This document shows, in pieces, positions 38,118-47,253 of a stretch of 64,000 bases of DNA. Location of the stretch: the NCBI RefSeq assembly GCF_000264455.2, contig NC_017956.1, forward strand, positions 3,082,001 through 3,146,000, given 5' to 3'. Below the pieces are notes generated by a model. That model was given only the letters and a program-made list of their open reading frames with translations. It had not been told where the DNA came from and did not search any database. The DNA is from Tistrella mobilis KA081020-065 (GTDB lineage Bacteria > Pseudomonadota > Alphaproteobacteria > Tistrellales > Tistrellaceae). The translations under genes were made by a program, and so were the position numbers. The stretch's first letter is position 1. Each line of letters begins with the position of its first letter.

Positions 38118-40292
38118 TCAGCCGGCCGTGGCGGGCCGCCGGCCCGGCCCCGCGGTGCGCCGCTGCCAGAGATAGATCGCAGCCAGCAGCGCCAGCGCCA
38201 GCGCCTGCACCTCTATCCGGCCCATCAGCGGGATGTAGGGCGCCAGGAAGCCGGGCCTGAACATCGCGAAGGCCACGGCGAACAGCGCCAGCCGCTCCCA
38301 GCCCTTGCAGGCCCGGGCGAACCAGCCCTGCAGGCCGGCGGCGAAGGCGAACATCGCCGCCACCGCACAGATCGAGATCCAGGCCAGATGGATCGGATCG
38401 TCGATCCACACCGCCCGCCCGGCATCGTCCACCCCCGAAATCATCAGAAGATCGGTGTTGAACAGGAAGATGAAGGGCAGGATCGCCGTCCGCATGTCGT
38501 AGGTGAAGCCCTGGACGCCGGTTTTGATCGGGTCGGCGCGGGCGATGGCAGCGGCGGCATAGGCGGCGAGCCCGACCGGCGGCGTGTCGTCGGCCAGGAT
38601 GCCGAAATAGAACACGAAGAGATGCGCCGCGATCAGCGGGAAGATCAGCCCGGCATCGCCGCCCAGCTGCACGATCACCGGCGCGGTCAGCGTCGCCATG
38701 ATGATGTAGTTGGCTGTGGTCGGCAGGCCCATGCCGAGGATGATCGAGGTGATCGCGGTCAGCACCAGCATCAGATAGATGTTGCCGAAGCTGATCACGT
38801 CGATGAGGGTGACGAACCGCCCGACCAGGCCGGTGATGGTGACGGCCCCCACGATGATGCCGGCAGCCGCGGTGGCGATGCCCACCGCCACCATGTTGCG
38901 GGCGCCGTTGATCAGCCCTTCGAAGATGTCCTGCAGCCCCTGGGCGACGCCGTCGCGCAGGACCTGCCCGACAGGGGTGCCCGGCTCGCGGGTCAGCCAG
39001 GCCAGGATCGGCCGCTGCACGATCATGATCACGGCCATGGCCTCGATCGCCAGCAGCACCGACAGCGTGGCCGAGCGCTGCAACACCACCAGGTACCAGA
39101 CCAGCACCACAACCGGGATCAGGAAGTGCAGCCCGGCGAAGAAGGTCTGGCGGAAGCGCGGCAGTTCCGACCGCGGCACCGGTTTCAGGTCCAGCTTGCA
39201 GGCTTCCAGATGGACGACATAGAGCAGCGCCAGATACGAGATCACCGCCGGGATCAGGGCGGCGCGCACCACGTCCAGATAGGGGATGCCCAGGATTTCC
39301 GCCATGATGAAGGCGGCAGCCCCCATCACCGGCGGCATCAGCTGGCCGTTGGTAGAGGCCGCAACCTCGACCGCGCCGGCCTTGTGGGCGGGCAGGCCGA
39401 CCTTCTTCATCAGCGGGATGGTGAAGGTGCCGGTGGTGACGGTGTTCGCGATCGACGAGCCTGACACCAGCCCGGTCAGACCCGAGGCGACCACGGCCGC
39501 CTTGGCCGGTCCGCCCCGCAGATGACCGAGCAGCGAGAAGGCCACATCGATGAAGTAGCGCCCGGCCCCCGCCCGATCGAGCAGCGCGCCGAACAGCACG
39601 AACAGGAAGACGAAGCTGACCGACACACCGATCGGCACACCGAAAATGCCGGTGTCGCTGAGGTACATGTCGCTCATCAGGAAGTCGAGCGGCACACCCT
39701 GATGACGGATGATCCCGGGCAGCCACGGCCCCACGATGCAATAGCCGAGGAACACGATCGCCAGGATCGCGAGTGCCGGCCCGAGCGTGCGCCGGGCGGC
39801 TTCGAGCAACAGAATGATGGTGGCGAGGCCGAACCAGATGTCACGCTCCAGCGGCAGACCCGCGCGCATGACGATCTCTTCGTAATCCCACCAGAGATAG
39901 AGCACCGCGACGGCGCCGACGACCGCCAGCATGAGATCGTAAACCGGTACCTTTGCCAGCGCCGAACGCGGCCCGCCGGACAGGCGGTCGAGCAGCTTCG
40001 CCAGGCGGCCATCGGGCTCGCGATAGGCGGGATAGCACAGGAAGGCGAGCAGCATGGCGAAGGTCAGATGGAAGACCCGCGCCAGGAACTGGTCGAAAGG
40101 CACGTAGGCGATATAGAGCTGAAAGGCCGACCAGCCGAGGCAGAGGGCGACGATCAGCCAACGCATCACCGAGCTTGTCGGCGCGCGTGCACCCGCTTCG
40201 ACCTGTGCGACCAGGGCCTCTGCCGCCGCGATGTCGCCCTCGCCCTCACCCGTCGGCGGCGCGCCGCGGCCCCCCGTTTGCGATGCAGCCAT
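38118..40292 (-). CDS. TRAP transporter fused large/small permease (TAXI type)
   Basis: This 724-residue integral membrane protein fuses the four-helix and twelve-helix permease parts of a TRAP transporter, the arrangement that goes with TAXI-type binding proteins. Signature stretches are GLTGLVSGSSIANTVTTGTF, KAGAVEVAASTNGQLMPPVM and ITSIILGMGLPTTANYIIMA. GGAGGAGG lies just upstream of ATG 40292. The gene follows the TAXI binding protein by 126 bases and ends the operon. It imports an organic acid by Na+ or H+ symport (family knowledge); the substrate is not known. Confidence 0.93.
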   Translation of the reverse strand: MAASQTGGRGAPPTGEGEGDIAAAEALVAQVEAGARAPTSSVMRWLIVALCLGWSAFQLYIAYVPFDQFLARVFHLTFAMLLAFLCYPAYREPDGRLAKLLDRLSGGPRSALAKVPVYDLMLAVVGAVAVLYLWWDYEEIVMRAGLPLERDIWFGLATIILLLEAARRTLGPALAILAIVFLGYCIVGPWLPGIIRHQGVPLDFLMSDMYLSDTGIFGVPIGVSVSFVFLFVLFGALLDRAGAGRYFIDVAFSLLGHLRGGPAKAAVVASGLTGLVSGSSIANTVTTGTFTIPLMKKVGLPAHKAGAVEVAASTNGQLMPPVMGAAAFIMAEILGIPYLDVVRAALIPAVISYLALLYVVHLEACKLDLKPVPRSELPRFRQTFFAGLHFLIPVVVLVWYLVVLQRSATLSVLLAIEAMAVIMIVQRPILAWLTREPGTPVGQVLRDGVAQGLQDIFEGLINGARNMVAVGIATAAAGIIVGAVTITGLVGRFVTLIDVISFGNIYLMLVLTAITSIILGMGLPTTANYIIMATLTAPVIVQLGGDAGLIFPLIAAHLFVFYFGILADDTPPVGLAAYAAAAIARADPIKTGVQGFTYDMRTAILPFIFLFNTDLLMISGVDDAGRAVWIDDPIHLAWISICAVAAMFAFAAGLQGWFARACKGWERLALFAVAFAMFRPGFLAPYIPLMGRIEVQALALALLAAIYLWQRRTAGPGRRPATAG

Positions 40293-40418
40293 CAGGCCCC
40301 TCCTCCCCGGCATTCGCCGCAGGCGCGGCTCGGAATGCGCATGAAACCTCGTGAACCAGATTTGAAAAGACGATGCCGCCGCCCGGTTCCCCAACCGGGC
40401 GGCGGCATCACGGCCGGA

Positions 40419-41381
40419 TTACATCCAGCCCTTTTCCTTGTAGTACTTCTCGGCGCCCGGATGCAGCGGGGCGGTCAGGCCCTCCAGCATCTGCTTGGGC
40501 TCCAGGTCGCGGAAGGCGGCGTTCGACGCCTTGAAGGCATCGAAGTTCTCGAAGAAGGTCTTCACGAAGGTGTAGACCGTGTCTTCCGAGACGTCGGAGC
40601 TGGTGATCATCGTCGCCTTGACCGCATAGGTCTCGGTCGGATGATCGACGCCGCGATAGGTGTTGGCCGGGATGCTGGTCATCACGTAATACGGCCGCTC
40701 GCCGACGAACTTCTTGATCGCGTCGGAGTTGACGTTGATCAGGTCGATCTCGGTCGAGTTCGCCGGATCCTCGATCGCCGCCGACGGGTTGCCGACGGTG
40801 TAGAAGAAGGCGTCGATCTTGCTGTCGACCAGGGCGCGCGAGGCCTCACCCTGCTGCAGGCCCTGGGCGTTCAGATCCGAATCCGGATTGATGCCGTAAA
40901 GGTCCAGCACGTCCATGGCATTGCCGCGCTGGCCCGAGCCCGGATTGCCGATATTGACGGTCTTGCCCTTCAGATCCTCGACCGACTTGATGCCGGTCTC
41001 CTTGCGGGTGACCAGCAGCACGGTCTCAGGGTGGACCGAGAACACGCTGCGCAGGTTCTCGACCTTCTTGCCGTCCCAGTCGGCCGCACCGCTCCAGGCA
41101 TTGTAGTTGGCGTCGGACTGCGCGACGCCGAAGTCGAGCAGACCACGGCTGACGGCATTGACGTTGAACACCGAACCCAGCGCCGGACGGCCGACGCAGT
41201 TCAGCTTGTCGGCCGCCTGCTTGTTGATGATGGCACAGGCCTGCAGCGCCACCTGATAATAGACGCCGGTGACCGCACCGCCGCCGATCAGAATGTCGGT
41301 GGCTGCCGCGGCCGGAACCGTGGCGCCCGCCATACCGGCGGCAAGGACGGTGGCCGCAAGGGCCGTTTTGCGAACGAACAT
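40419..41381 (-). CDS. TAXI family TRAP transporter substrate-binding protein
   Basis: This 320-residue protein captures the substrate for the TRAP permease encoded next to it. The signal peptide ends near residue 26 (VPAAAATD). Family marks are ILIGGGAVTGVYYQVALQA (the TAXI opening), RPALGSVFNVNAVSRGLLDFG and VNIGNPGSGQRGNAMDVL. GGGAG lies five bases before the ATG. The close spacing to BKACE and permease genes points to uptake of the compound degraded by those enzymes. Confidence 0.94.
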   Translation of the reverse strand: MFVRKTALAATVLAAGMAGATVPAAAATDILIGGGAVTGVYYQVALQACAIINKQAADKLNCVGRPALGSVFNVNAVSRGLLDFGVAQSDANYNAWSGAADWDGKKVENLRSVFSVHPETVLLVTRKETGIKSVEDLKGKTVNIGNPGSGQRGNAMDVLDLYGINPDSDLNAQGLQQGEASRALVDSKIDAFFYTVGNPSAAIEDPANSTEIDLINVNSDAIKKFVGERPYYVMTSIPANTYRGVDHPTETYAVKATMITSSDVSEDTVYTFVKTFFENFDAFKASNAAFRDLEPKQMLEGLTAPLHPGAEKYYKEKGWM

Positions 41382-41433
41382 CGCTCTCCCTTTCCCCTCG
41401 TTACTCGATCGTTGGAAGTCTTCGGGCTCCGGC

Positions 41434-42297
41434 TTACCCAAGCCCGAACAGGGCACGCGCCGTCGCCGCATCGGCGACGGGCCGCCCCAGCGCCGCCGCC
41501 ACCCCGGCCGCCTGGCCGATCAGTGCGGCGTTGTCCGGGGCGGGGGCCCCGTCGCGCAAGGTCATGTTGTTCTCGAAGCCGAGCCGCGCATGGCCGCCCA
41601 GCGAAATCGCCGCCCCGGTCGCGGCCAGTTCCGCGGGCCCGAAGGCGCAGACCATCCAGGGATCCTCGAACCCCGTCTCGGCACGGGCGGCCAGGAAGCC
41701 GACCAGATCCCCCGGCCGGCCACCGCCCGGCGCATAGCGCCCCAGCACATAGAGCACCGGTGCCGCACTGCCCTCCAGCCCGTCGGCCACCGGCAGGATG
41801 CCCCGGTCGCGCAGGCGGGCAAGCCGCTCCACCTCCTGCGCATCATAGAGGATCCACTGCCAGCGGCCACCCGCCGCGGCCAGATCATTCAACAAACGGG
41901 CAAGATCGGCCTCTGCCGCACGCCCGACTCCTTCCGGCAGGAATTCCCTGAGCCCCAGCGAGCAGAAGCGGGGCTTCAGCGTCCGCATCGCCGCGATCTG
42001 GGCCGGCGCGTCATAGATGCCGGCCGCCTCGCTGGTCACCTGGATGACCAGCCGGTCGCCCAGCGCATCTTCCACCGCCGCCACGGCCGCACGGTAAAGC
42101 TCGGGATCCAGGCTGTGCCGGCCATCGGTGTCGCGAACATGCAGATGGATCATTGACGCCCCTGCCGCCACGGCATCGGCGGCGGCCTGCGCCAGCTCGG
42201 CCGGCGTCAGCGGCAAGGCGGCATGATCGGCCTTGCCGCGGCGCGCACCATTGGGTGCCACCGCCAGAACCACTGGCGTGTCATAAGCCGTCGTCAT
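41434..42297 (-). CDS. BKACE family enzyme (3-keto-5-aminohexanoate cleavage-like, DUF849)
   Basis: BKACE enzymes condense a beta-keto acid with acetyl-CoA to give acetoacetate and a new CoA ester, using a zinc ion. This 287-residue member shows APNGARRGKADHAALPLTP (14-32), the zinc motif HLHVRD (51-56) and GGHARLGFENN near the C terminus. The family has many substrates (keto-aminohexanoate, dehydrocarnitine and others), so the substrate is undetermined. It lies between the RpiR-type regulator and the TAXI binding protein in one operon. Confidence 0.9.
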   Translation of the reverse strand: MTTAYDTPVVLAVAPNGARRGKADHAALPLTPAELAQAAADAVAAGASMIHLHVRDTDGRHSLDPELYRAAVAAVEDALGDRLVIQVTSEAAGIYDAPAQIAAMRTLKPRFCSLGLREFLPEGVGRAAEADLARLLNDLAAAGGRWQWILYDAQEVERLARLRDRGILPVADGLEGSAAPVLYVLGRYAPGGGRPGDLVGFLAARAETGFEDPWMVCAFGPAELAATGAAISLGGHARLGFENNMTLRDGAPAPDNAALIGQAAGVAAALGRPVADAATARALFGLG

Positions 42298-42339
42298 CAA
42301 CGCTGCCTCTTGCTGGGGGCGGACAAGATGCTCCACCGA

Positions 42340-43326
42340 TCATCCATCATCGATCCCGCCTTGTCTGCCCGTGATCGCACCGGGCTTCGAAGTTGAGCGA
42401 TCTTTTCGCGATCCGCGGGGTGCGATGGAACGTCGTTGCGCCGGACCGTCGAGCAATGTGCGAAATCCGTCGAGATGGGCTTCGGCCCGGGCCACACGGT
42501 CGTCGGCAGGGGCGCCGATGCCCACCGCCACCAGGCCGACCAGGGCCTGGGCGAGCGCCAGCCCACTGGTCAGGGAGCGGAAGATCCCGGGCCCGTCATG
42601 GGCCATCACCAGGACATGATCGGCATAGGCTGCGATCGCACCATCGCGGTCGTCCGTCAGCACCACCACCGTTGCCCCGGCCCCGGCCGCAAAGACCACC
42701 GCATCACGGGTCGCGCGGGCATAACGGGTGATGGTGACGGCAATCAGCACGTCACCCGCCCCCAGATCCCGGAGCCGGTCGGGCAGAAGCCCTGCCGCGT
42801 CCCCCGCAAGCTCCACCGCGGGCCGGACCAGATCGAGCGCATAGGCCAGAAAGAAGCCGAGGGTATGGCATTTGCGCTGGCCGACCACCACCACCCGGCG
42901 GGCGGCCACGATCGCCCCGGCGGCTGCCGCCAGCGCCGGGGCTGCGTCGCCCCCCAGGCTGCGATCCAGATTGGCCCGGTCGGCCGCCAGAAAGTCGGCG
43001 ACCAGCCCGGCAGGGCCGTCACCGGCCCCCAGACGCTGCAGCCGGCGTGACCGCGCGGCATAGCGGCCGTCGCCGCCACCGGCCAGCCGGTCGCGGAACA
43101 GCGCCCCCAATTCGGTGAAGCCGGCATAGCCCAGCTTTTCGGCCAGACGCACGAAGGTGGCGGGCGTCACCCCCGCTTCGTCGGCAAGACGGCGCATCGA
43201 CACCAGGGGCACGCGGTCGGGATGGTCGAGCAGATGGCGCGCCGCCCGGCGCAGCTGCGGGCTGAGACCGTCCATGCCGGCCTCGATCCGCTGCAGCACC
43301 TCGTCCGCGCCCGCCGCTCCGCTCAT
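42340..43326 (-). CDS. MurR/RpiR family transcriptional regulator
   Basis: This 328-residue regulator has an N-terminal helix-turn-helix (about 20-75; SMRRLADEAGVTPATFVRLAEKLG) and a C-terminal SIS sugar-isomerase-like sensing domain (about 130-270). It lies 13 bases after the aminotransferase gene and 42 bases before the BKACE gene. Such regulators often control their own operon; a matching inverted repeat is at 44796-44822. The SIS domain may bind a phosphorylated or acidic intermediate of the pathway. Confidence 0.9.
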   Translation of the reverse strand: MSGAAGADEVLQRIEAGMDGLSPQLRRAARHLLDHPDRVPLVSMRRLADEAGVTPATFVRLAEKLGYAGFTELGALFRDRLAGGGDGRYAARSRRLQRLGAGDGPAGLVADFLAADRANLDRSLGGDAAPALAAAAGAIVAARRVVVVGQRKCHTLGFFLAYALDLVRPAVELAGDAAGLLPDRLRDLGAGDVLIAVTITRYARATRDAVVFAAGAGATVVVLTDDRDGAIAAYADHVLVMAHDGPGIFRSLTSGLALAQALVGLVAVGIGAPADDRVARAEAHLDGFRTLLDGPAQRRSIAPRGSRKDRSTSKPGAITGRQGGIDDG

Positions 43327-43339
43327 CTGCCCCTCTGGT

Positions 43340-44719
43340 TCAGGCGGCCGCAAGGCCCGTGGCGGCCAGGGCGGCATCGATCGCCGCCCCCAGCCGGTCG
43401 ATGGCGAGCGCCAGCTCCTCTTCCGTCGCGATGAAGGGCGGCGCCAGCAGCACATGATCGCCCGAGAGCCCGTCGACGGTGCCACCGCCCGGATAGCAGA
43501 TCAGCCCGCGGGCGAAGGCCTCTTCCTTGATCTTTTTCCACAGCCCCGCGCCGGCCGGGAACGGCGCCTTGCTCTCGCGATCGGCGACCAGTTCGATGCC
43601 GCGGAAGAAGCCGCGGCCGCGGATGTCGCCGACATAGGGGCGGTCGCCCAGCCCCTCGCGCAGCAGCCGCTCGAAAACCGGGCCCATCTCGCGCACCCGT
43701 GCCACCAGCCCGTCATCGCGGATCGCCTCCTGCACCGCCAGCGCCGCGGCGCAGGCGACCGGATGGCCCATATAGGTATGGCCGGTGGTCAGACCCAGCC
43801 GGCCGGTTTCGATCACCCGGGCGATCTCGTCCGACACCAGCACCGCGCCGATCGGTTGGTAGCCGGCTCCCAGCCCCTTGGCCATGACGATGATGTCGGG
43901 GGCGATGCCGTCGGCCTCGCAGGCGAAGGTATGGCCGGTACGCCCCATGCCGCACATCACCTCGTCGAGGATCAGCAGCACGCCATGGCGGGTGCAGATC
44001 TCGCGGATCGCCTTGAAATAACCCTCGACGGCCGGGACGGCACCAAGCGTCGCACCGACCACCGGCTCGGCCAGGAAGGCGAGCACGGTCTCGGGCCCCT
44101 GGATCAGCAGCTCGCGCTCGAACTCCGCCGCCAGCCGGGCGCCGTATCCGGTGTCGCTCTCTCCGGGCAGGCGATAGCGATAGGCATGGCAAGGGGCGAC
44201 ATGGACCACATCGCCCATCACCCAGGGCAGAAAGGGCCGGCGCCGGCCGACATTGCCAGTGGCGGAGAGGGCTCCCAGCGTATTGCCGTGATAGCTCTGC
44301 CGGCGGGCGATCACCCGGGTGCGGGCCAGATCGCCGCGCTCCACCGCATGCTGCCGGGCGATCTTGAGCGCGCTCTCGATCGCCTCGGACCCGCCCGAGA
44401 CGAAACAGACCTTGCCGAAGCCTTCGGGTGCCGCCTCGGACAGCAGATCGGCCAGGCGCTCCATGGGCTCGTTGGTGAAGAAGCCGGTATGGGCGAAGGC
44501 GACCCGATCCAACTGGGCCAGGATCGCGGCCCGGACCCGCGGGTCGCCATGGCCCAGGCACGAGACGGCGGCCCCGCCCGAGGCATCCAGATAGCGGCGG
44601 CCGTCCTGGTCGATCAGCCAGCAGCCCTCGCCGCCCACGGCGACGGCAGGCTCGGCGGCGGAAGCCCGGTGAAGCACGCGGGACTGGGCGCGGTTGCGGC
44701 GCAGCGGGATCTCGGACAT
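43340..44719 (-). CDS. Class III (omega) aminotransferase
   Basis: This 459-residue PLP enzyme transfers an amino group, in this family often a terminal omega-amine. The PLP lysine is Lys281 in VMAKGLGAGYQPIGAV, with Asp252 in LILDEVMCGMGRTG pairing with the cofactor nitrogen. Family landmarks SYHGNTLGALSATG and LTTGHTYMGHPVACAAAL are present. It is the first gene of the operon, followed closely by the RpiR regulator. With BKACE downstream it could supply the beta-keto acid from a beta- or omega-amino acid (inference). Confidence 0.92.
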   Translation of the reverse strand: MSEIPLRRNRAQSRVLHRASAAEPAVAVGGEGCWLIDQDGRRYLDASGGAAVSCLGHGDPRVRAAILAQLDRVAFAHTGFFTNEPMERLADLLSEAAPEGFGKVCFVSGGSEAIESALKIARQHAVERGDLARTRVIARRQSYHGNTLGALSATGNVGRRRPFLPWVMGDVVHVAPCHAYRYRLPGESDTGYGARLAAEFERELLIQGPETVLAFLAEPVVGATLGAVPAVEGYFKAIREICTRHGVLLILDEVMCGMGRTGHTFACEADGIAPDIIVMAKGLGAGYQPIGAVLVSDEIARVIETGRLGLTTGHTYMGHPVACAAALAVQEAIRDDGLVARVREMGPVFERLLREGLGDRPYVGDIRGRGFFRGIELVADRESKAPFPAGAGLWKKIKEEAFARGLICYPGGGTVDGLSGDHVLLAPPFIATEEELALAIDRLGAAIDAALAATGLAAA

Positions 44720-44795
44720 GGCGTCTCATCCGGATGATGCGGGGGGTCCGGATGATGCTAGGCCGCTGAAATCGCGGATGCAACGTCCGTTTTAC

Positions 44796-44822
44796 TGAAA
44801 CATGAATGTTGCATATGTTTCA
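44796..44822. promoter_or_regulatory. Inverted repeat upstream of the aminotransferase operon
   Basis: TGAAACAT (44796-44803) and ATGTTTCA (44815-44822) form a perfect 8-bp inverted repeat spaced by 11 bases, 77 bases upstream of the aminotransferase start. A further ATGTT half-site lies inside. The stretch is conspicuously AT-rich. RpiR-family regulators often bind TGAA/TTCA-type dyads, so this may be the operator for the regulator encoded two genes on. Confidence 0.55.
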
Positions 44823-44891
44823 TCGGCGGCCGAAACGAATCACGGAGGCCCGACGGCCCCCGTGTTCCTCCGACCGCCATGTCAGGACGGG

Positions 44892-46133
44892 TCAGATGAC
44901 CTGCTCGCGCGCCGCGGCCAGGGCCGCCAGGCTGCCCAGCACCCCGAAGACCCGGAAGGGACAGGGGGCGTCGCCGCCATTGCCCGCGGGCTCGATCCGC
45001 GGTTCGACCTCGTCGCACATCTGGGTGAAATAGGCGCCCATGGCGTTCAGGCTGTCATACTCGCCCCGGCCCTTGTTGACCCGGTAGAACCCGCCGACCG
45101 CCCGGCCGTCGACCAGATAGATCACCGGCTCGGCGCTTTCGCCCTCGATCAGGTCGACCGTCGGCACGCCCTCCTGGACGATGACCTCGGTGTTGAGGGC
45201 ACCTTCCTTGATGACGTTCATCTTGTGCCGGGTCTTCTTGTTCATCTCCAGGATGTCCTCGCCCGACCGCGCGGTCATGACACCCATGCCATAGGTGCCG
45301 CTGTCGGCCTTCACGAAGACATACGGGTCGCTTTCGATGCCGTATTGCCGGTACTTTTCGCGGGTCAGGTGCAGCACCTTGTCGACGCCGCGGGCGACGC
45401 AGCCGAGCCCGGCCTTTTCGCGGAAATTGATCTGGCCGCACTGGTGCCAGAGTGCCTGAATCAGCCAGGGATCGACGTCGAACTCTTCGGCGAAGGCATC
45501 GGCGACCTGGGCATAGGCCGAGAAATGGCCGCTCTTGCGCCGGCGATACCAGCCGAGCGACAGCGGCGGGATCACCGGCTGTTCCAGATCGACCAGGATC
45601 GAGGGCGCGCCCGCGGTCATGTCGTTGTTCATCAGCACCACATCGGGCACGAAACCGTCGGCGGTGCCGATCCGGCCGTCCTCACGGCGCAGCGGCTCGA
45701 CCCGGATATCGGCACCGGCCGCCGTCTCCAGCACCATCGCCTCGTCCAGGTCGTACATCAGGCTGCCGAGACGGACCTCCCAGCCGGCCTCTTCGATGAT
45801 CCCGGCCAGCACCCGCACGTTTTCAAGGTAGTGCAGATTGCGGGTGTGGTTCTCGGGCACGATCAGCAGCCGCCGGCCATCGGGCGCCACCCGCGCCAGA
45901 TGGGTCTTGAACCGTTCGGCGGCCCGGCCGCGGGCGGCGCGGGAAATATTGTTGAACCCGGCCGAGAACAGGTTGGTGTCGACCGGGGCGATCTTGACGC
46001 CCGAATGGCGCAGATCGACCGAAGCATAGGGAAGTGCCGGGGTCTCGGCGAAACGGGCGTCGAACCAGGCGGTGACCTTGTCGGCCTGGGACGCGAGGAT
46101 GTCGTCGAGAAGCGGCAGAATGAGCGTCTGCAT
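44892..46133 (-). CDS. gshA: Glutamate-cysteine ligase (proteobacterial GshA, T. ferrooxidans type)
   Basis: This 413-residue enzyme catalyses the first step of glutathione synthesis, joining glutamate and cysteine. It matches the gshA_ferroox type, distinct from GCS1 and GCS2. Characteristic stretches are SVDLRHSGVKIAPVDTNLF, PENHTRNLHYLENV, LMNNDMTAG and KADSGTYGMGVMTARSG, the last resembling an ATP-grasp glycine-rich loop. The ATG at 46133 has GGAGG 11-12 bases upstream. It stands upstream of the aminotransferase operon on the same strand. Confidence 0.93.
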   Translation of the reverse strand: MQTLILPLLDDILASQADKVTAWFDARFAETPALPYASVDLRHSGVKIAPVDTNLFSAGFNNISRAARGRAAERFKTHLARVAPDGRRLLIVPENHTRNLHYLENVRVLAGIIEEAGWEVRLGSLMYDLDEAMVLETAAGADIRVEPLRREDGRIGTADGFVPDVVLMNNDMTAGAPSILVDLEQPVIPPLSLGWYRRRKSGHFSAYAQVADAFAEEFDVDPWLIQALWHQCGQINFREKAGLGCVARGVDKVLHLTREKYRQYGIESDPYVFVKADSGTYGMGVMTARSGEDILEMNKKTRHKMNVIKEGALNTEVIVQEGVPTVDLIEGESAEPVIYLVDGRAVGGFYRVNKGRGEYDSLNAMGAYFTQMCDEVEPRIEPAGNGGDAPCPFRVFGVLGSLAALAAAREQVI

Positions 46134-46332
46134 GGGACGGGCGGCCTCCGGGTGTCGGATCCGGCAGACGGACGTCTGTCGGCGGGAAGAGCGCCCGCCA
46201 CCCTGATCGTGATGACCGGCCGGCGGGGCATGCGGCCCGGCAGGGCCGGACCGGGCGGCGCGCCCCCTTCTGGCGGCAACGCCGGGGGCACCGCATGCAG
46301 GGCGCCCCTGAAACGGATCTCCCGTCCGGGCC

Positions 46333-47106
46333 TCAGCCCGTGGCGGTAGGTCGATGGCGGGCACCGCCGCCATCTGGCGCCAGGGCCTGCAGGATGGCAA
46401 GCCCCGCGATGACCGCGGTTTCCGCCCTGAGCACGCGCGGGCCCAGGCCGATCGCGGTCAGATGGGGCCGGGCACGAAGCCGGTCAAGCTCGGCCGGATC
46501 GAAGCCGCCTTCGGGGCCTGTCAACAGGCCGGCCGGGCCATCCCCCAGCATGGCCGCGACGGCCGCAGCCGGACGCCCGGCCCCGGTCTCGTCGCCGAAG
46601 ACGACCGGCAGGTCATCCAGGCGGTCCAGCACGGTATCCAGCGGTTCGGGCGCATGAATGGCGGGCACCGTCAGCCGTTCGCACTGCTCGGCCGCCTCCC
46701 GCGCGATGGCGGCAAGCCGGTCCATGCGCAGCCGGTCGACCACGGTGCGGCGGGTGACCGCAAAGCGGATCGCCGTGACGCCGAGTTCCGTCGCCTTTTC
46801 GACCGCAAACTCCACCGGACCGCGCTTGACCGGGGCCATCACCAGTTCCAGCCGCCGTTCGGATCCCGGCAGGCGGTGCTGCGCCACCAGACGCGCGGCC
46901 GCACCGCGCTTGCCCACCGCCACCAGTTCGGCAGCCCATTCGCCGTCCCGGCCGTTGAACAGGGCGAGCGCCGCCCCGGTCTCGCGCCGCATCACCGCCC
47001 GAAGATAATGGGCCTGATCCTCGTCGAGCAGCAGTTCGGCCCCCGGGGTCATGGGCCCGGTCAGACGGTCGGGATCGAGGTAGAGGCGGGGCGCATCGGC
47101 AGCCAT
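46333..47106 (-). CDS. rsmE: 16S rRNA m3U1498 methyltransferase
   Basis: RsmE methylates N3 of U1498 in 16S rRNA using SAM. The 257-residue protein shows an N-terminal PUA-like domain and a SPOUT knot with LLTGPEGGFDPAELDRL and GLGPRVLRAETAV, the family's SAM-binding hallmarks; KATELGV is also typical. GGAG lies seven bases upstream of ATG 47106. It is divergent from ubiA with 147 bases between. Confidence 0.95.
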   Translation of the reverse strand: MAADAPRLYLDPDRLTGPMTPGAELLLDEDQAHYLRAVMRRETGAALALFNGRDGEWAAELVAVGKRGAAARLVAQHRLPGSERRLELVMAPVKRGPVEFAVEKATELGVTAIRFAVTRRTVVDRLRMDRLAAIAREAAEQCERLTVPAIHAPEPLDTVLDRLDDLPVVFGDETGAGRPAAAVAAMLGDGPAGLLTGPEGGFDPAELDRLRARPHLTAIGLGPRVLRAETAVIAGLAILQALAPDGGGARHRPTATG

Positions 47107-47253
47107 GGGATCTCCGTATCGGCTCTTCTCCCCAAGAGCTATAGCGCCCCTGACCACGGGTTTGAAGCCCAAGCCGGTGCATTGCCGCGCTTGGCAACCC
47201 TGCGCCCAGCGGATAAACCGGCATGAGGAGCCAGAGCCCGAGGAGCCAGCGCC

